Assembly: GCF_009707545.1 (NCBI RefSeq)
Contig: NZ_WLYK01000001.1
Location: 1,178,001-1,242,000, forward strand
Length of the DNA: 64,000 bases
Source: Nakamurella alba
GTDB lineage: Bacteria > Actinomycetota > Actinomycetes > Mycobacteriales > Nakamurellaceae
Reading direction: 5' to 3'
Shown: piece by piece, positions 19,275 to 28,322 of the stretch
Position numbering within the stretch: position 1 is the first letter of the stretch
How the letters are laid out: the number at the start of each line of letters is the position of its first letter
Notes under the pieces: model-generated
The model's input: the letters and a program-made list of their open reading frames with translations, nothing else
Databases searched by the model: none
Told to the model about the DNA's origin: nothing
Made by a program: the position numbers and the translations under genes

Positions 19275-20633
19275 TCAGGAGGCGAGCTGCAGGACCCCGT
19301 CGACGCGCCGCGGCACGTCGACCGGCCCGTCACGGAGCTCGGCCGGCAGCAGGTCCGGGGGAGCGTCCTGGAAGGCAACCGGCCGCAGCCAACGCCGGAT
19401 GGCGGTGGCCCCGACCGAGGTGTGCTGGGTGTCGGTGGCGGGCCAGGGGCCACCGTGGTGCTGCGCCCAGGAAACGGCGACCCCGGTCGGGAAACCGTTG
19501 AAGACCAGTCGCCCCGCCACCCCCAGTACCGCCGCGACAAGGGCCCGCAGGTCCGGATCCCCGGCCCCGTGCTGGATCGACGCCGTCAGTGCCCCCGGCA
19601 ATCCGGCCAGCACCTCCGGCAGCTTCTCCGGATCGGCGAACCGGACGATCACCAGGAGCGGTCCGAAGACCTCCTCCAGCAGTTCCGGCCGCGCGAGGAA
19701 GCCGGCCACGTCGTCGATCTCGACCACGACCGCCCCCGCACCGCCGTCCGGACCTCGACCGTCCGCACCGACCCCGGCAGCCCCCGCGAGGAAGCCCTCG
19801 AGGATCCGCGGCGTCAGCATCGTGAACGACGAACCCGCGACGGCCGCCACACACGCATCCCGCACCGCGTCACCCTCGACACCCGCCGGGACGAAAGCCA
19901 CACCCGGCTTGGTGCAGAACTGACCGGCACCCAGGGTGAACGAACCGGCCAGCCCCTGGCCGATCGCGGTGCCGCGCTCGGCGGCCGCGGCCGGCGTGAC
20001 CACCAGCGCGTTGACGCTGCCGAGCTCGCCGAAGAACGGGATCGGGTCCGGTCGGGCCGCGCAGATCGCGGCGAGCTCCCGTCCGGCACCGACCGAGCCG
20101 GTGAAGCCGGCCGCCCGGATCACCGGATCGGCCAACAGGTCCCGACCCGCCTGCCGCCCGGTCACCATGGAGAGGACACCGGCCGGGGCGGCGCCGGACA
20201 GCACCTCGAAGCAGAGGGCCGAGGTGCCGGGATGGGCGGAGTGCGCCTTGATCACGACCGGGCAACCGGCCGCCAGCGCGGAGGCGGTGTCGCCGCCCGG
20301 CACCGAGAAGGCCAGCGGGAAGTTGCTCGCGGCGAACACCGCCACCGGTCCGATCGGGACGAGCATCCGGCGCAGGTCCGGGCGCGGGCCCATCGGGGTG
20401 TCGCCGGCATGGTCGATCGTCGCCTCGAGGTAGCCGCCGTCGCGCAGCACCTCCCCGAAGAACCGGAGCTGGTAGCAGGTCCGGCGCAGCTCGCCGGCCA
20501 GACGTGCGGAGCCGAGCGAGGTCTCGCGGTCGGCCAGGGCGATGATCCCTTCGCCGGCGGCCTCCAGTGCCGACGCCATCCGGTCCAGCACGACCGCCCG
20601 CTCCGCACGGGAGGTGTCCGCCCACGCCGTCAT
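19275..20633 (-). CDS. NADP-type aldehyde dehydrogenase (2-oxoglutarate semialdehyde dehydrogenase-like)
   Basis: A 452-residue ALDH. The catalytic Cys is in GAGQFCTKPG, the general-base Glu in FFGELGSVN, and the Asn in FAASNFPLAF. These features match the group that includes 2,5-dioxovalerate (2-oxoglutarate semialdehyde) dehydrogenases, the last step of oxidative pentose/sugar-acid routes. Its ATG overlaps the stop of the upstream AraD1-type gene (ATGA), which supports sequential dehydratase and dehydrogenase reactions giving 2-oxoglutarate. It is slightly shorter than many members (about 500) because the N-terminal oligomerisation strand is reduced; an upstream start would run into the neighbour. 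Confidence 0.82.
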   Translation of the reverse strand: MTAWADTSRAERAVVLDRMASALEAAGEGIIALADRETSLGSARLAGELRRTCYQLRFFGEVLRDGGYLEATIDHAGDTPMGPRPDLRRMLVPIGPVAVFAASNFPLAFSVPGGDTASALAAGCPVVIKAHSAHPGTSALCFEVLSGAAPAGVLSMVTGRQAGRDLLADPVIRAAGFTGSVGAGRELAAICAARPDPIPFFGELGSVNALVVTPAAAAERGTAIGQGLAGSFTLGAGQFCTKPGVAFVPAGVEGDAVRDACVAAVAGSSFTMLTPRILEGFLAGAAGVGADGRGPDGGAGAVVVEIDDVAGFLARPELLEEVFGPLLVIVRFADPEKLPEVLAGLPGALTASIQHGAGDPDLRALVAAVLGVAGRLVFNGFPTGVAVSWAQHHGGPWPATDTQHTSVGATAIRRWLRPVAFQDAPPDLLPAELRDGPVDVPRRVDGVLQLAS

Positions 20634-21505
20634 CGCGCCGCCACCTTCCCGCGCACCACCGGGTTCTCCAGGCTGCCGATGCCGTCGATGCCGATGCGCA
20701 CGGTGTCGCCGGCGTCGAGCGTGAACGGCAGGTCCGGCACCAGGCAGGTGCCGGTGGACAGGATCGCGCCGGCGGGGAAGTCGTCGGCCCGGAACAGGTG
20801 CTCGACCAGGTCGTCGAAGGTGCGGTGCAGTTGGGCGGTCGATGCCGTTCCGGACCACACGGTCGCGCCGCCACGGTCGATCTCCATCGAGATGCCCAGT
20901 GCGTAGGGATCGGCGACGTCCCAGATCGGGGTGATCCACGGCCCGAGCGCGCAGGCGCCGAGGTACACCTTGGCCTGGGGGAGGTAGAGCGGGTTCTCGC
21001 CCTCGATGGACCGGGAGCTCACGTCGTTGCAGATCGTCAGGCCGACCAGCTCCGCCGCGGAGTTCAGCACCAGGGCGAGTTCCGGTTCCGGCACGTTGAT
21101 CTCGGAGTCCTCGCGGACCTGGATCGGCCGGCCCGGGCCGGCCGCCCGCCAGGCCACCGACTTGAAGAACAGCTCGGGCCGCTTCGCGTCGTACACCCGC
21201 TCGTAGATGTCGGCGGAGCGCTCGCTCTCCTCCATGCGGGCCTGCTGCGAACGGTGGTAGGTGACACCGGCGGCCCACACCTCGGTGGCGCCGTCCACCG
21301 GCGCCAGCAGCTGCACGTCCGCCGCCGCCACCCGGACGGCCGCGGCATCGGAAAGTGCCGCGTCGACCACGTCCCGCAGGGACGACAGCGACATCGACAG
21401 CAGACCGGCCAGGTCGCCGGGCAGTGCGGTGATGGTGTCACCGTCCCGCACACCGATCGCAGGCGTTGGGGCGGTGGGGGTCTCGAGATAGCGGACGATG
21501 CGCAC
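20630..21505 (-). CDS. AraD1-type FAH-fold 2-keto-3-deoxy-sugar-acid dehydratase
   Basis: A 291-residue fumarylacetoacetate-hydrolase-fold enzyme. EPELALVLNSAAELVGLTIC and NDVSSRSIEG contain the metal ligands, and DDFPAGAILSTGTCLVP fits the AraD1 subgroup. Members dehydrate 2-keto-3-deoxy-L-arabonate or related acids to 2-oxoglutarate semialdehyde, the substrate expected for the next gene. The GTG start at 21505 is chosen because GGAGGAG lies 5 nt upstream; an earlier in-frame ATG at 21589 lies in the promoter region. It is the first gene of the minus-strand arm, divergent from 21728. Confidence 0.75.
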   Translation of the reverse strand: MRIVRYLETPTAPTPAIGVRDGDTITALPGDLAGLLSMSLSSLRDVVDAALSDAAAVRVAAADVQLLAPVDGATEVWAAGVTYHRSQQARMEESERSADIYERVYDAKRPELFFKSVAWRAAGPGRPIQVREDSEINVPEPELALVLNSAAELVGLTICNDVSSRSIEGENPLYLPQAKVYLGACALGPWITPIWDVADPYALGISMEIDRGGATVWSGTASTAQLHRTFDDLVEHLFRADDFPAGAILSTGTCLVPDLPFTLDAGDTVRIGIDGIGSLENPVVRGKVAAR

Positions 21506-21594
21506 CCGCGCTCCTCCTACCGGGGAAACAGCGCACCTCACCGTGCGCCTCGTGATGAGAAAGGTAGGGACTCGGCGGTGCGGCGTCAAGAGTG

Positions 21595-21607
21595 TTCATC
21601 GGACGAA
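21595..21607. promoter_or_regulatory. Candidate operator in the divergent promoter region
   Basis: TTCATCGGACGAA is a near-palindrome with arms TTC-ATC and GAY-GAA. It lies in the 222-bp gap between the AraD1-type gene and the enoyl-CoA hydratase-like gene. A closely similar 13-mer, TTCATCGTATGAA, lies at 34373-34385 between another divergent pair, and the likeness continues for about 10 bp downstream. The GntR/FCD protein at 25742 is the obvious candidate regulator. Confidence 0.5.
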
Positions 21608-21727
21608 GTTACGAAAGTGTCGGACTTACGGATTGCAGAAGCCGCACTGCGGCGCTACTGTGCCGATCACCGGACGGGCCGACGTGTGTGTGCCACCGGG
21701 GATCCCACTCACGATCGGACCGCAGCG

Positions 21728-22525
21728 ATGACGCAGCCGCACGACTCCCCGGCGCAGCCGGACGGGCAGGTGACCCTGGACGTCGACGGCGCGGTGGCGG
21801 TGATCCGGCTGGACCGCCCGGCCAAGCTGAACGCGCTCACCCCGGCGATGACCGCCGCACTGGAGCAGCATCTGCAGGCGGTCGACGCCGATCCGGGGCT
21901 GCGCTGCACGGTGCTCACCGGCACCGGGCGGTCGTTCTGCGTCGGCAGCGACATCGCCGGCCTGGACGACTACCCGACCGCCTGGGACTTCGGGCTGCGC
22001 AAGGACTACGGGGACCTGCTGCGGGCCGCGCGCACCCCGGTGGTGGCGGCCGTCAACGGCTTCGCCTTCGGTGGTGGGCTGGAGCTGGCGCTGGGGTGCG
22101 ACATCCGGCTGGCCGCCGACACCGCCCGCTTCGCCGCGCCGGAGATCAAGCTCGGCTGGATCGGCGGCAGCGGCCAGGCGGCGCTGCTCGCGCACTCGGT
22201 CGGCCCGTCCAACGCGGCCAGGATGATCCTCACCGGCGACCCGGTCGACGCGCCCACCGCGTTGTCCTGGGGGCTGGTCACCGACGTGCTGCCGGCCGAC
22301 GAGTTGCTGTCCGCGGCGCTGGCCCTGGCCGCCACCATCGCCTCCCGGGCACCGCTGGCCGCGCAGTCGGCGAAGATCGATCTCAAGGCTGCGTACAGCA
22401 TGTCGCTCGACGACGCGATCGCGCTCGAGCGCCGCATGCAGACCATCTGTTTCGCCACCGCCGACGCCGCCGAGGGGCGCGCGGCGTTCCTGGCCCGGCG
22501 CGAGCCCCGCTTCGAAGGACGATGA
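21728..22525 (+). CDS. Enoyl-CoA hydratase/isomerase (crotonase) family protein
   Basis: A 265-residue crotonase-fold enzyme with the oxyanion-hole segments FCVGSDIAGL and NGFAFGGGLELALGCDIRLA. At the position of the second catalytic Glu it has PEIKLGWIGG. It may hydrate or isomerise an acyl-CoA; with the CoA-transferase gene that follows (ATGA overlap) it resembles a CaiD/CaiB pair. ATG 21728 begins the plus-strand arm of the island. Why an acyl-CoA pair sits in front of sugar genes is unclear. Confidence 0.8.
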   Translation: MTQPHDSPAQPDGQVTLDVDGAVAVIRLDRPAKLNALTPAMTAALEQHLQAVDADPGLRCTVLTGTGRSFCVGSDIAGLDDYPTAWDFGLRKDYGDLLRAARTPVVAAVNGFAFGGGLELALGCDIRLAADTARFAAPEIKLGWIGGSGQAALLAHSVGPSNAARMILTGDPVDAPTALSWGLVTDVLPADELLSAALALAATIASRAPLAAQSAKIDLKAAYSMSLDDAIALERRMQTICFATADAAEGRAAFLARREPRFEGR

Positions 22526-23739
22526 TGAACTCTCCCGCAGCCGCGGTCGGCCCGATGTCCGGCTACCGCGTCGTCGACCTGACCATCGCGATGGCCGGCC
22601 CGCTGGCCGCGATGCGGTTCGGCGACCTGGGTGCCGATGTGGTGAAGGTCGAGCCGGTGACGGGGGAGTGGCAGCGACACGCCCCGGCCGGCGCCGCGCA
22701 CGGCCGCCGGATCAACGCCTCGTTCCTGGCGCTGAACCGCAACAAGCGCAGCCTGGCAGTCGATCTCAAGTCCGACGCCGGCCGGGGGATCCTGCTGGAG
22801 CTGGCGGCGACCGCGGACGTCTTCATCCAGAACTACCGGCCGGGGGTGGCCGCCCGGCTCGGGGTCGACTTCGAGTCCATCCGCGCGGTGAACCCGTCCA
22901 TCGTCTACGTCTCGATGTCCGGCTACGGCGAGGACGGGCCGTACGCGTTCCGGCCCGGGCAGGACATGCTGCTGCAGGCGATGAGCGGGGCCATGTACAA
23001 CGTCGGCCGGGTGGAGGACCCGCCGCAGGCCGCCGGCACCTACGCCTGCGACGCCATCACCGCCTACAGCGCGGTGGAGGGCACCCTCGCGGCGCTGCTG
23101 CACCGGGCCCGCACCGGGGAGGGTCAGCTGGTCCAGGTCAACATGCTGGACAGCGCCATCGCGGTGCAGGCGCAGGAACTGGCGATCTTCACCGTCGGCG
23201 GCATCCCGCAGACCCGCGGGCACGAGCCGCACGGCCACCCGTACATCCGAGCACCGTACGGGGCGTTCGCCACCTCCGACGGGTACATCGCGCTGGCCAT
23301 GCCGAATCTCGCGCAGCTGGGCCGGTTGATCGGCAGCGAGCGGCTGCAGGAGATGGACGACATCGTCGACGGCAACGGCAACCGGGACGAGATCACCGCG
23401 ATCGTGTCCGCGGCGCTGCGCACCCGGTCGACGGGGGAGTGGCTGGAACTCCTGCTGGACAACGGCATCTGGGTCGGTCCGGTGTACTCATACCAGGACC
23501 TGCTGGCCGACCCGCAGGTCAAGCACAACGGCAGCTTCGTCACCTACGACCACCCGACCGAGGGCACCGTCACCACGCCGGGCTTCCCGTTCCGGCTCTC
23601 GGCGACGCCACCGGCGGTGCGGTCCGGCGCCCCGCTCACCGGCCAGCACACGAAGGACATCCTCGCCGAGCTGGGCCACGGCGGCAGCGACGTCGAGACC
23701 CTGCTCGCCACCGGCGTCGTCGGCCACGAGGACCTCTGA
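22522..23739 (+). CDS. Family III CoA-transferase (CaiB/BaiF)
   Basis: A 405-residue type III CoA-transferase. It has the N-terminal VVDLTIAMAGPLAAMRFGDLGADVVKVE, split here as MAGPLAAMRF and GADVVKVEP, the segment NYRPGVAARLGVD, and the probable catalytic Asp in NMLDSAIAVQ. Such enzymes move CoA between carboxylic acids. The start overlaps the previous stop (ATGA), with a second ATG 3 nt later. The acid it activates is not evident; a carnitine-like substrate, or an acid derived from the sugar, are both possible. Confidence 0.85.
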   Translation: MMNSPAAAVGPMSGYRVVDLTIAMAGPLAAMRFGDLGADVVKVEPVTGEWQRHAPAGAAHGRRINASFLALNRNKRSLAVDLKSDAGRGILLELAATADVFIQNYRPGVAARLGVDFESIRAVNPSIVYVSMSGYGEDGPYAFRPGQDMLLQAMSGAMYNVGRVEDPPQAAGTYACDAITAYSAVEGTLAALLHRARTGEGQLVQVNMLDSAIAVQAQELAIFTVGGIPQTRGHEPHGHPYIRAPYGAFATSDGYIALAMPNLAQLGRLIGSERLQEMDDIVDGNGNRDEITAIVSAALRTRSTGEWLELLLDNGIWVGPVYSYQDLLADPQVKHNGSFVTYDHPTEGTVTTPGFPFRLSATPPAVRSGAPLTGQHTKDILAELGHGGSDVETLLATGVVGHEDL

Positions 23740-23753
23740 GGACCGGGACAACC

Positions 23754-24806
23754 ATGGACACCCTGGATCTCGACCACCGCCCGCTGATCCCCGGCCACCC
23801 GCTGGGTATCGGCATGCTCGGCTGCGGCTGGATCGCGCAGGACGCCCACCTGCCCGGGTACCGGGCCTGGGGCCTGCCGGTGACCGGGATCTACGACATC
23901 GACCCGGTGGCCCGGCAGCGGGCCGCCGACACCTTCGGCGTGCACGTCTACGCCGACGCCGAGGAGCTGCTGGCCGACCCGGAGGTGGAGGTCGTCGACG
24001 TGCCGGCGCGGACCGAGGACCGGGCGCCGCTGGTCCGGCAGGCCCTGCGCGCCGGCAAACACGTGCTGAGCCAGAAACCGTTCGCGAACAGCCCGGCGGA
24101 GGCGGAGGAGCTGGTCGCCCTCGCCGATGACCTCGGCCTGCGCCTCGCGGTGAACCAGAACGGCCGGTGGGCGCCGTCCTGGCGACTCGCGTCGAGCTGG
24201 CTGGCCGCCGGCGAGATCGGCGAGGTCAGCGCCATCGGGCACGACTTCGAGACCTCGTTCGCCTGGACCGCGGACCGGCACTTCAACGACCAGGCGCACT
24301 TCGTCCTCTACGACTACTGCGCGCACTGGCTGGACATCACCCGGTGCTGGCTGGCCGGCAAGCGGGTGGTCCAGGTGCGGGCGGAGGACCTGCGGGCCCC
24401 GGTGCAGCCGGGACCGGCGCGCACCCCGTGGACGGTGCTGATCGGGATCCGTTGCGAGGACGGCACCCTGGCGACGATCCGGGGGACCGGGGCTGCCCGG
24501 GACGACATCCCGCCGGTGCACCGGTTCACCATCACCGGCGAGGGCGGCAGCATCCGCGGCCAGGTGCTGGACCGCGAGGAGGTCGAGCTGCTGCGCCCGT
24601 CCGGGACCGTCCGTGCCACCCCGGCCGGGTCCTGGTTCCCGGACGGCTTCGCCGGCGCGATGGGCGAACTGCAGTCCGCCATCCTGCAGCACCGGGAGCC
24701 GTCCAACTCCGGCCGTCACGTCCTCAGCTCCGTCCGCCTCGGTGCCGCGGCGGTCGCCTCGGCCGAGCAGGGCGGCACACCCGTCGATCTGGACCTGGAG
24801 CTCTGA
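23754..24806 (+). CDS. Gfo/Idh/MocA family oxidoreductase
   Basis: A 350-residue NAD(P)-dependent dehydrogenase. The N-terminal Rossmann fold starts with IGMLGCGWIA, and the family Lys is in VLSQKPFA at about residue 105 (usual EKP motif, here QKP). The C-terminal half contains FNDQAHFVLYDYCAHWLDI, the region with the catalytic His. Members oxidise sugars, inositols or their derivatives. It precedes the isomerase by 5 bp, and the two commonly work together on sugar or inositol epimerisation. Confidence 0.85.
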   Translation: MDTLDLDHRPLIPGHPLGIGMLGCGWIAQDAHLPGYRAWGLPVTGIYDIDPVARQRAADTFGVHVYADAEELLADPEVEVVDVPARTEDRAPLVRQALRAGKHVLSQKPFANSPAEAEELVALADDLGLRLAVNQNGRWAPSWRLASSWLAAGEIGEVSAIGHDFETSFAWTADRHFNDQAHFVLYDYCAHWLDITRCWLAGKRVVQVRAEDLRAPVQPGPARTPWTVLIGIRCEDGTLATIRGTGAARDDIPPVHRFTITGEGGSIRGQVLDREEVELLRPSGTVRATPAGSWFPDGFAGAMGELQSAILQHREPSNSGRHVLSSVRLGAAAVASAEQGGTPVDLDLEL

Positions 24807-24811
24807 GACCC

Positions 24812-25690
24812 GTGTACCCGAGCATCTTCTCGAACGTGATCACCGGGACCGACCCGCACCGGGCGGCCGCCCGCACCCGGGAGCTGGGCCTGGCCTCGGT
24901 GCAGTTCACGCCGGCCGAGGTCTCCGTCGGCTTCGGTTTCGACACCGACGTCACCGGCGGGGACTTCGCCGCCTGGAAGGCCGCCTACGACACCGAGGGG
25001 ATCGGGATCTGCGCCGTCGCGGGCTATCTGAACCTGCTGCACCACGACCTGACGATCCGTCGGCGGAACATCGACACCTTCACCGGCTACCTGCGCCGGA
25101 TGCACCTGCTCGGTACACAGCTGATCAGCGTGGAGACCGGCAGCCTCGCGCCGACCGGGGACTGGGACGACGACCCGACCAACCACACGCCGCAGGCGAT
25201 GGCCGACCTGGAAGCGGTGCTGGCCGAACTGGTGGCGGTCGCGGAGGCCGAGGACGTGGTCGTGCTGATCGAGCCGTACGTGGTCAACGTCTGCGACACC
25301 CCGCAGCTGGGCGCGGATCTGGTGCGTCGCTTCTCCTCGCCGCACCTGGGGATCTGCATGGACCCGACCAACTTCTTCTCCACCGCGCTGGCCCGGCCGG
25401 AGCTGGTGGGGCAGGTGATCCGGGACGGCTTCGCCGCCGAGCGCCCGTACTTCCGGCTCGCCCACGCCAAGGACGTCGTCCCGACGGCGCCGGGTGAGGC
25501 GGTCCCCGGCCTGCCCGGACCGGGCCAGGGCATCCTCGACTACCCGCTCTACCTCGACCTGCTGGCCGACGCCGGCTACGAGGGCGCGCTGGTGATCGAA
25601 CATCTCACCGAGGCCGAGGTGCCGGCCGCACTCGAGTTCGTGACCGGTCAGCTGACCGGCCTGGCGGAGCGGCGGTCGCTATGCTCTTGA
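24812..25690 (+). CDS. Sugar phosphate isomerase/epimerase (xylose isomerase-like TIM barrel)
   Basis: A 292-residue AP-endonuclease-2-type TIM barrel. Likely metal ligands are Glu in LISVETGS, Glu in VLIEPYVVN, Asp in GICMDPTNF, His in RLAHAKDV and Glu in LVIEHLTE, all in the expected order. It probably epimerises or isomerises a keto-sugar or sugar acid; the exact substrate is unknown. The GTG start is 5 bp after the oxidoreductase stop, giving a tight operon. Confidence 0.8.
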   Translation: MYPSIFSNVITGTDPHRAAARTRELGLASVQFTPAEVSVGFGFDTDVTGGDFAAWKAAYDTEGIGICAVAGYLNLLHHDLTIRRRNIDTFTGYLRRMHLLGTQLISVETGSLAPTGDWDDDPTNHTPQAMADLEAVLAELVAVAEAEDVVVLIEPYVVNVCDTPQLGADLVRRFSSPHLGICMDPTNFFSTALARPELVGQVIRDGFAAERPYFRLAHAKDVVPTAPGEAVPGLPGPGQGILDYPLYLDLLADAGYEGALVIEHLTEAEVPAALEFVTGQLTGLAERRSLCS

Positions 25691-25741
25691 TCCGATCCGG
25701 TCGGGAGAAGATCCGATGAATGACCAGGCAGGGGTGACACC

Positions 25742-26473
25742 GTGACGGAAGCTCCGGAACAGCAGGGCGGACGGGCGCGGCACGTCCGGGTCGTGCACGA
25801 GCTCGGCGCCGAGATCGTCCGCGGGGCACTGGAACCCGGCGTGGTGATCCCGACCGAGGAGGACCTGGTCGAGCACTACCAGGTGGGCCGGTCCGCGCTG
25901 CGCGAGGGCGTGAAGGTGCTGTCCGGCAAGGGGCTGTTGGAGAGCCGGACGAGTGCCGGCACCCGGGTGCGGCCACGCCAGTCCTGGAACCTGCTCGACC
26001 CGGACGTGCTGCGCTGGCGGTTCACCCCGCAGGCCTCGCCGGCGGACATCAAGGTGCTCGCCGACCTGCGTGTCGCGCTGGAGCCCGGCGCCGCCCGGCT
26101 GGCGGCCGAGTCGAAGAACATCGCCGCCCGGCGGGCGGTGTCGCTGGCGATGGCCGACCTGTGGGCCACGGCCGACGACCCGGAGTCGTTCATCGAGGCC
26201 GATCTCGCCTTCCACCGGTCGATCTTCGTGGCATCCGGGAATGACCTGCTGCTGTACGTGCACGACGTGGTGTCCGGGGCGCTGAGCGCGATCCGGCCGA
26301 TCCACACGCTGTCGGTGGGGCACAACAAGGAGACGCTGCCGAACCACGAGATCGTGGCCACCAGCATCGTGCGCGGTCACCACCGGCGGGCGGAGAGCGC
26401 GATGCGCGACATCGTCGAGGTGGCCCGCGAGGACGCGCTGATCGGTGTGCCCGACACCCCGGGGCAGCCGTGA
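25742..26473 (+). CDS. GntR family transcriptional regulator, FCD (FadR-type) subfamily
   Basis: A 243-residue regulator. The winged helix (about residues 15-80) has IPTEEDLVEHYQVGRSALREG and ends with SAGTRVRPR; the C-terminal FCD effector domain has the metal-ligand pattern ADLAFHRSIFVASGN and a later His in LPNHEIVATSIVRGHHRRAE. It should bind a sugar acid or similar carboxylate and control the island. It overlaps the next gene by 4 bp (GTGA). Two GATCCGAT copies, at about 25689 and 25712, lie directly in front and may be autoregulatory. Confidence 0.9.
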   Translation: MTEAPEQQGGRARHVRVVHELGAEIVRGALEPGVVIPTEEDLVEHYQVGRSALREGVKVLSGKGLLESRTSAGTRVRPRQSWNLLDPDVLRWRFTPQASPADIKVLADLRVALEPGAARLAAESKNIAARRAVSLAMADLWATADDPESFIEADLAFHRSIFVASGNDLLLYVHDVVSGALSAIRPIHTLSVGHNKETLPNHEIVATSIVRGHHRRAESAMRDIVEVAREDALIGVPDTPGQP

Positions 26474-27576
26474 CCCTGCGTGGCATGACCTGGGACCACC
26501 CGCGCGGCTACCGGGTGCTCGACCGGCTGGACCTCGGGATCGCCTGGGACCGGCAGAGCCTGGAGGACTTCGAGTCCCGCCCGGTCCGGGAGTTCGCGGC
26601 GACACACCAGCTGGCCGTCGTCGACCACCCGAACCTCGGCACCTGCATCGCCGACGACGCCCTGCAGCCCCTCGACACCCTGTTCGCCGAGCCGGAACTC
26701 GCCGCGCTGCGCGACCGTTGCGCGGGCCCGTCCTTCGACAGCTACACCCTCGACGGCCGCCAGTGGGCCCTCCCGCTGGACACCGCCACCCAGGTCGCCG
26801 CGTACCGCCCCGACCTCCTGCCGGCCGGCGAGGTGCCACCAACCTGGGACCAGGTCCTCACCTTCGCGCACCACCACCGCACCGTCCTCTGCCTCGGCGG
26901 CGCCCACGCCTTCCTGATGTTCGCCGCGGTCTGCGCGTCGCTCGGCAGCCCGTGGCCGGAGCAGGAGGACCGGGTGTCGATGGACTCCGTCGAGGCGTTG
27001 ACGATCATGGCCGAGCTGCTGGCGACCGGCGACCCGGAGGAGGCCGACCACAACCCCATCGGCATCCTCGAACGGATGGCGAGGGACCCGGACGCGGCGG
27101 TGTACTGCCCCCTGCTCTACGGCTACATCACCTACCAGGAGGCCGCCGGCGGGCGTCGCGCCCTGCAGGTGGCCGATGCCCCCCGCGGCCCGGCCGGCAT
27201 CGGAAGTGTGCTCGGCGGCACCGGTCTCGCCCTGACCTCCTCCGCCCCGACGGACACCGAGCACGGCCGCGCGACCCTCCGGCAGGCGATCAGCACCCTG
27301 CTGTCCGACGAGGTCCAGCTCGACCTCTACGACGAACTCGGCGGCCAGAGCAGCCTGCGGGCCGCGTGGGAGAGCGACCGCGCCCATGGCTTCTACTCCC
27401 GCACCCGGACCACCCTGGACCACGCCTGGGTGCGCCCCAGGAACCCGGGCTACCCGCACTTCCAGCACCGGGCGTCCGAGGTGATCCGGCAGGGCCTGAT
27501 GGAGCGACAGCCCCCCGAGCTGATCCTGGCCGGCATCGTCGCGACCCGGTCCGCCGCCGCGAAGGAACGCGTATGA
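26470..27576 (+). CDS. Extracellular-solute-binding-protein homologue without export signal
   Basis: A 368-residue protein whose segments (YTLDGRQWALPLDTATQVAA, PPTWDQVLTFA, VYCPLLYGYITYQE, IGSVLGGTGLAL) match family-1 sugar-binding proteins of ABC transporters. The N-terminus, LRGMTWDHPRGYRVLDRL, shows no signal peptide, Tat motif or lipobox, and the GTG start overlaps the regulator's stop while the ATGA end overlaps the SDR gene. It therefore appears cytoplasmic and translated in step with regulator and enzyme. Binding or buffering a sugar or sugar acid is an inference; no start further upstream restores a signal peptide. Confidence 0.7.
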   Translation: MTLRGMTWDHPRGYRVLDRLDLGIAWDRQSLEDFESRPVREFAATHQLAVVDHPNLGTCIADDALQPLDTLFAEPELAALRDRCAGPSFDSYTLDGRQWALPLDTATQVAAYRPDLLPAGEVPPTWDQVLTFAHHHRTVLCLGGAHAFLMFAAVCASLGSPWPEQEDRVSMDSVEALTIMAELLATGDPEEADHNPIGILERMARDPDAAVYCPLLYGYITYQEAAGGRRALQVADAPRGPAGIGSVLGGTGLALTSSAPTDTEHGRATLRQAISTLLSDEVQLDLYDELGGQSSLRAAWESDRAHGFYSRTRTTLDHAWVRPRNPGYPHFQHRASEVIRQGLMERQPPELILAGIVATRSAAAKERV

Positions 27577-28322
27577 GGACCGCCGTCGTCACCGGCGCCG
27601 GCGGCTCCCTGGGCCGGGCCATCGCGCAGCGGCTCGCGGCCGACGGCTGCGCCCTCGCCCTCACCGACCTCCCCGGCGACGCTCTGGACGAGACCGCCGC
27701 CCTGGTCCGCTCCCACGGCGCGCAGGTGATTGCCGCCCCCCTCGACCTCACCGACGATGCGGAACTGGATACGTTCTTCACCCGGGTCGCCGATGAACTC
27801 GCCCCCGTCACCACCCTGGTCAACAACGCCGCGATCTACCCGACGGTGGCGTTCCTGGAGATGCCCGTCGAGAAGTACGACGAGGTGCACCGGGTGAACC
27901 AGCGCGGGTACTGGCGGTGTGCGCAGCTGGCCGGGCGGCAGATGCTCGACCCGGCGGTCGCCGACGAGCAGCGGACGATGGTCAACATCGCCTCGATCAC
28001 CATGCACGGCGGCTGGGCCGACCTGGCGGCGTACGTGGCGACGAAGGGCGCGGCCACGTCGCTGACCCGCGCGCTGGCCAGAGAGCTGGGCCCGCAGGGG
28101 ATCCGGGTCAACGCGGTGTCGCCGGGCGCCTTCCCGACGGCCGCCGAGGAGATCTACGACGACCCGGAGGCGTACAGCCGGCAGGTGATCGAGCGGCAGT
28201 CGCTCAAGCGCAGGGGTACCCCGGCCGAGCTGGCGGCGGTGGTCTCGTTCCTGACCGGACCGGACTCCGCCTTCGTGACCGGGCAGACGATCGAGGTCAA
28301 CGGTGGATGGGTGATGACGTGA
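27573..28322 (+). CDS. Short-chain dehydrogenase/reductase (sugar or sugar-acid dehydrogenase)
   Basis: A 249-residue classical SDR. The cofactor motif TGAGGSLGRA is at residue 8, with NNAAIY, catalytic Ser in NIASITMHG, and YVATK as the Tyr-x3-Lys pair. The Asp in LTDLPG after the second strand suggests NAD rather than NADP. Overlaps with both neighbours (ATGA and GTGA) place it inside the operon. It is a candidate for 2-keto-3-deoxy-L-fuconate or aldose dehydrogenase; the second SDR at 31375 competes for the same role. Confidence 0.85.
   Translation: MRTAVVTGAGGSLGRAIAQRLAADGCALALTDLPGDALDETAALVRSHGAQVIAAPLDLTDDAELDTFFTRVADELAPVTTLVNNAAIYPTVAFLEMPVEKYDEVHRVNQRGYWRCAQLAGRQMLDPAVADEQRTMVNIASITMHGGWADLAAYVATKGAATSLTRALARELGPQGIRVNAVSPGAFPTAAEEIYDDPEAYSRQVIERQSLKRRGTPAELAAVVSFLTGPDSAFVTGQTIEVNGGWVMT

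Noticed and set aside
17859-20906. Open frame of about 1015 codons opposite the binding-protein and dehydrogenase genes
   Set aside because: Same reason: antisense shadow of conserved genes with low-complexity translation.
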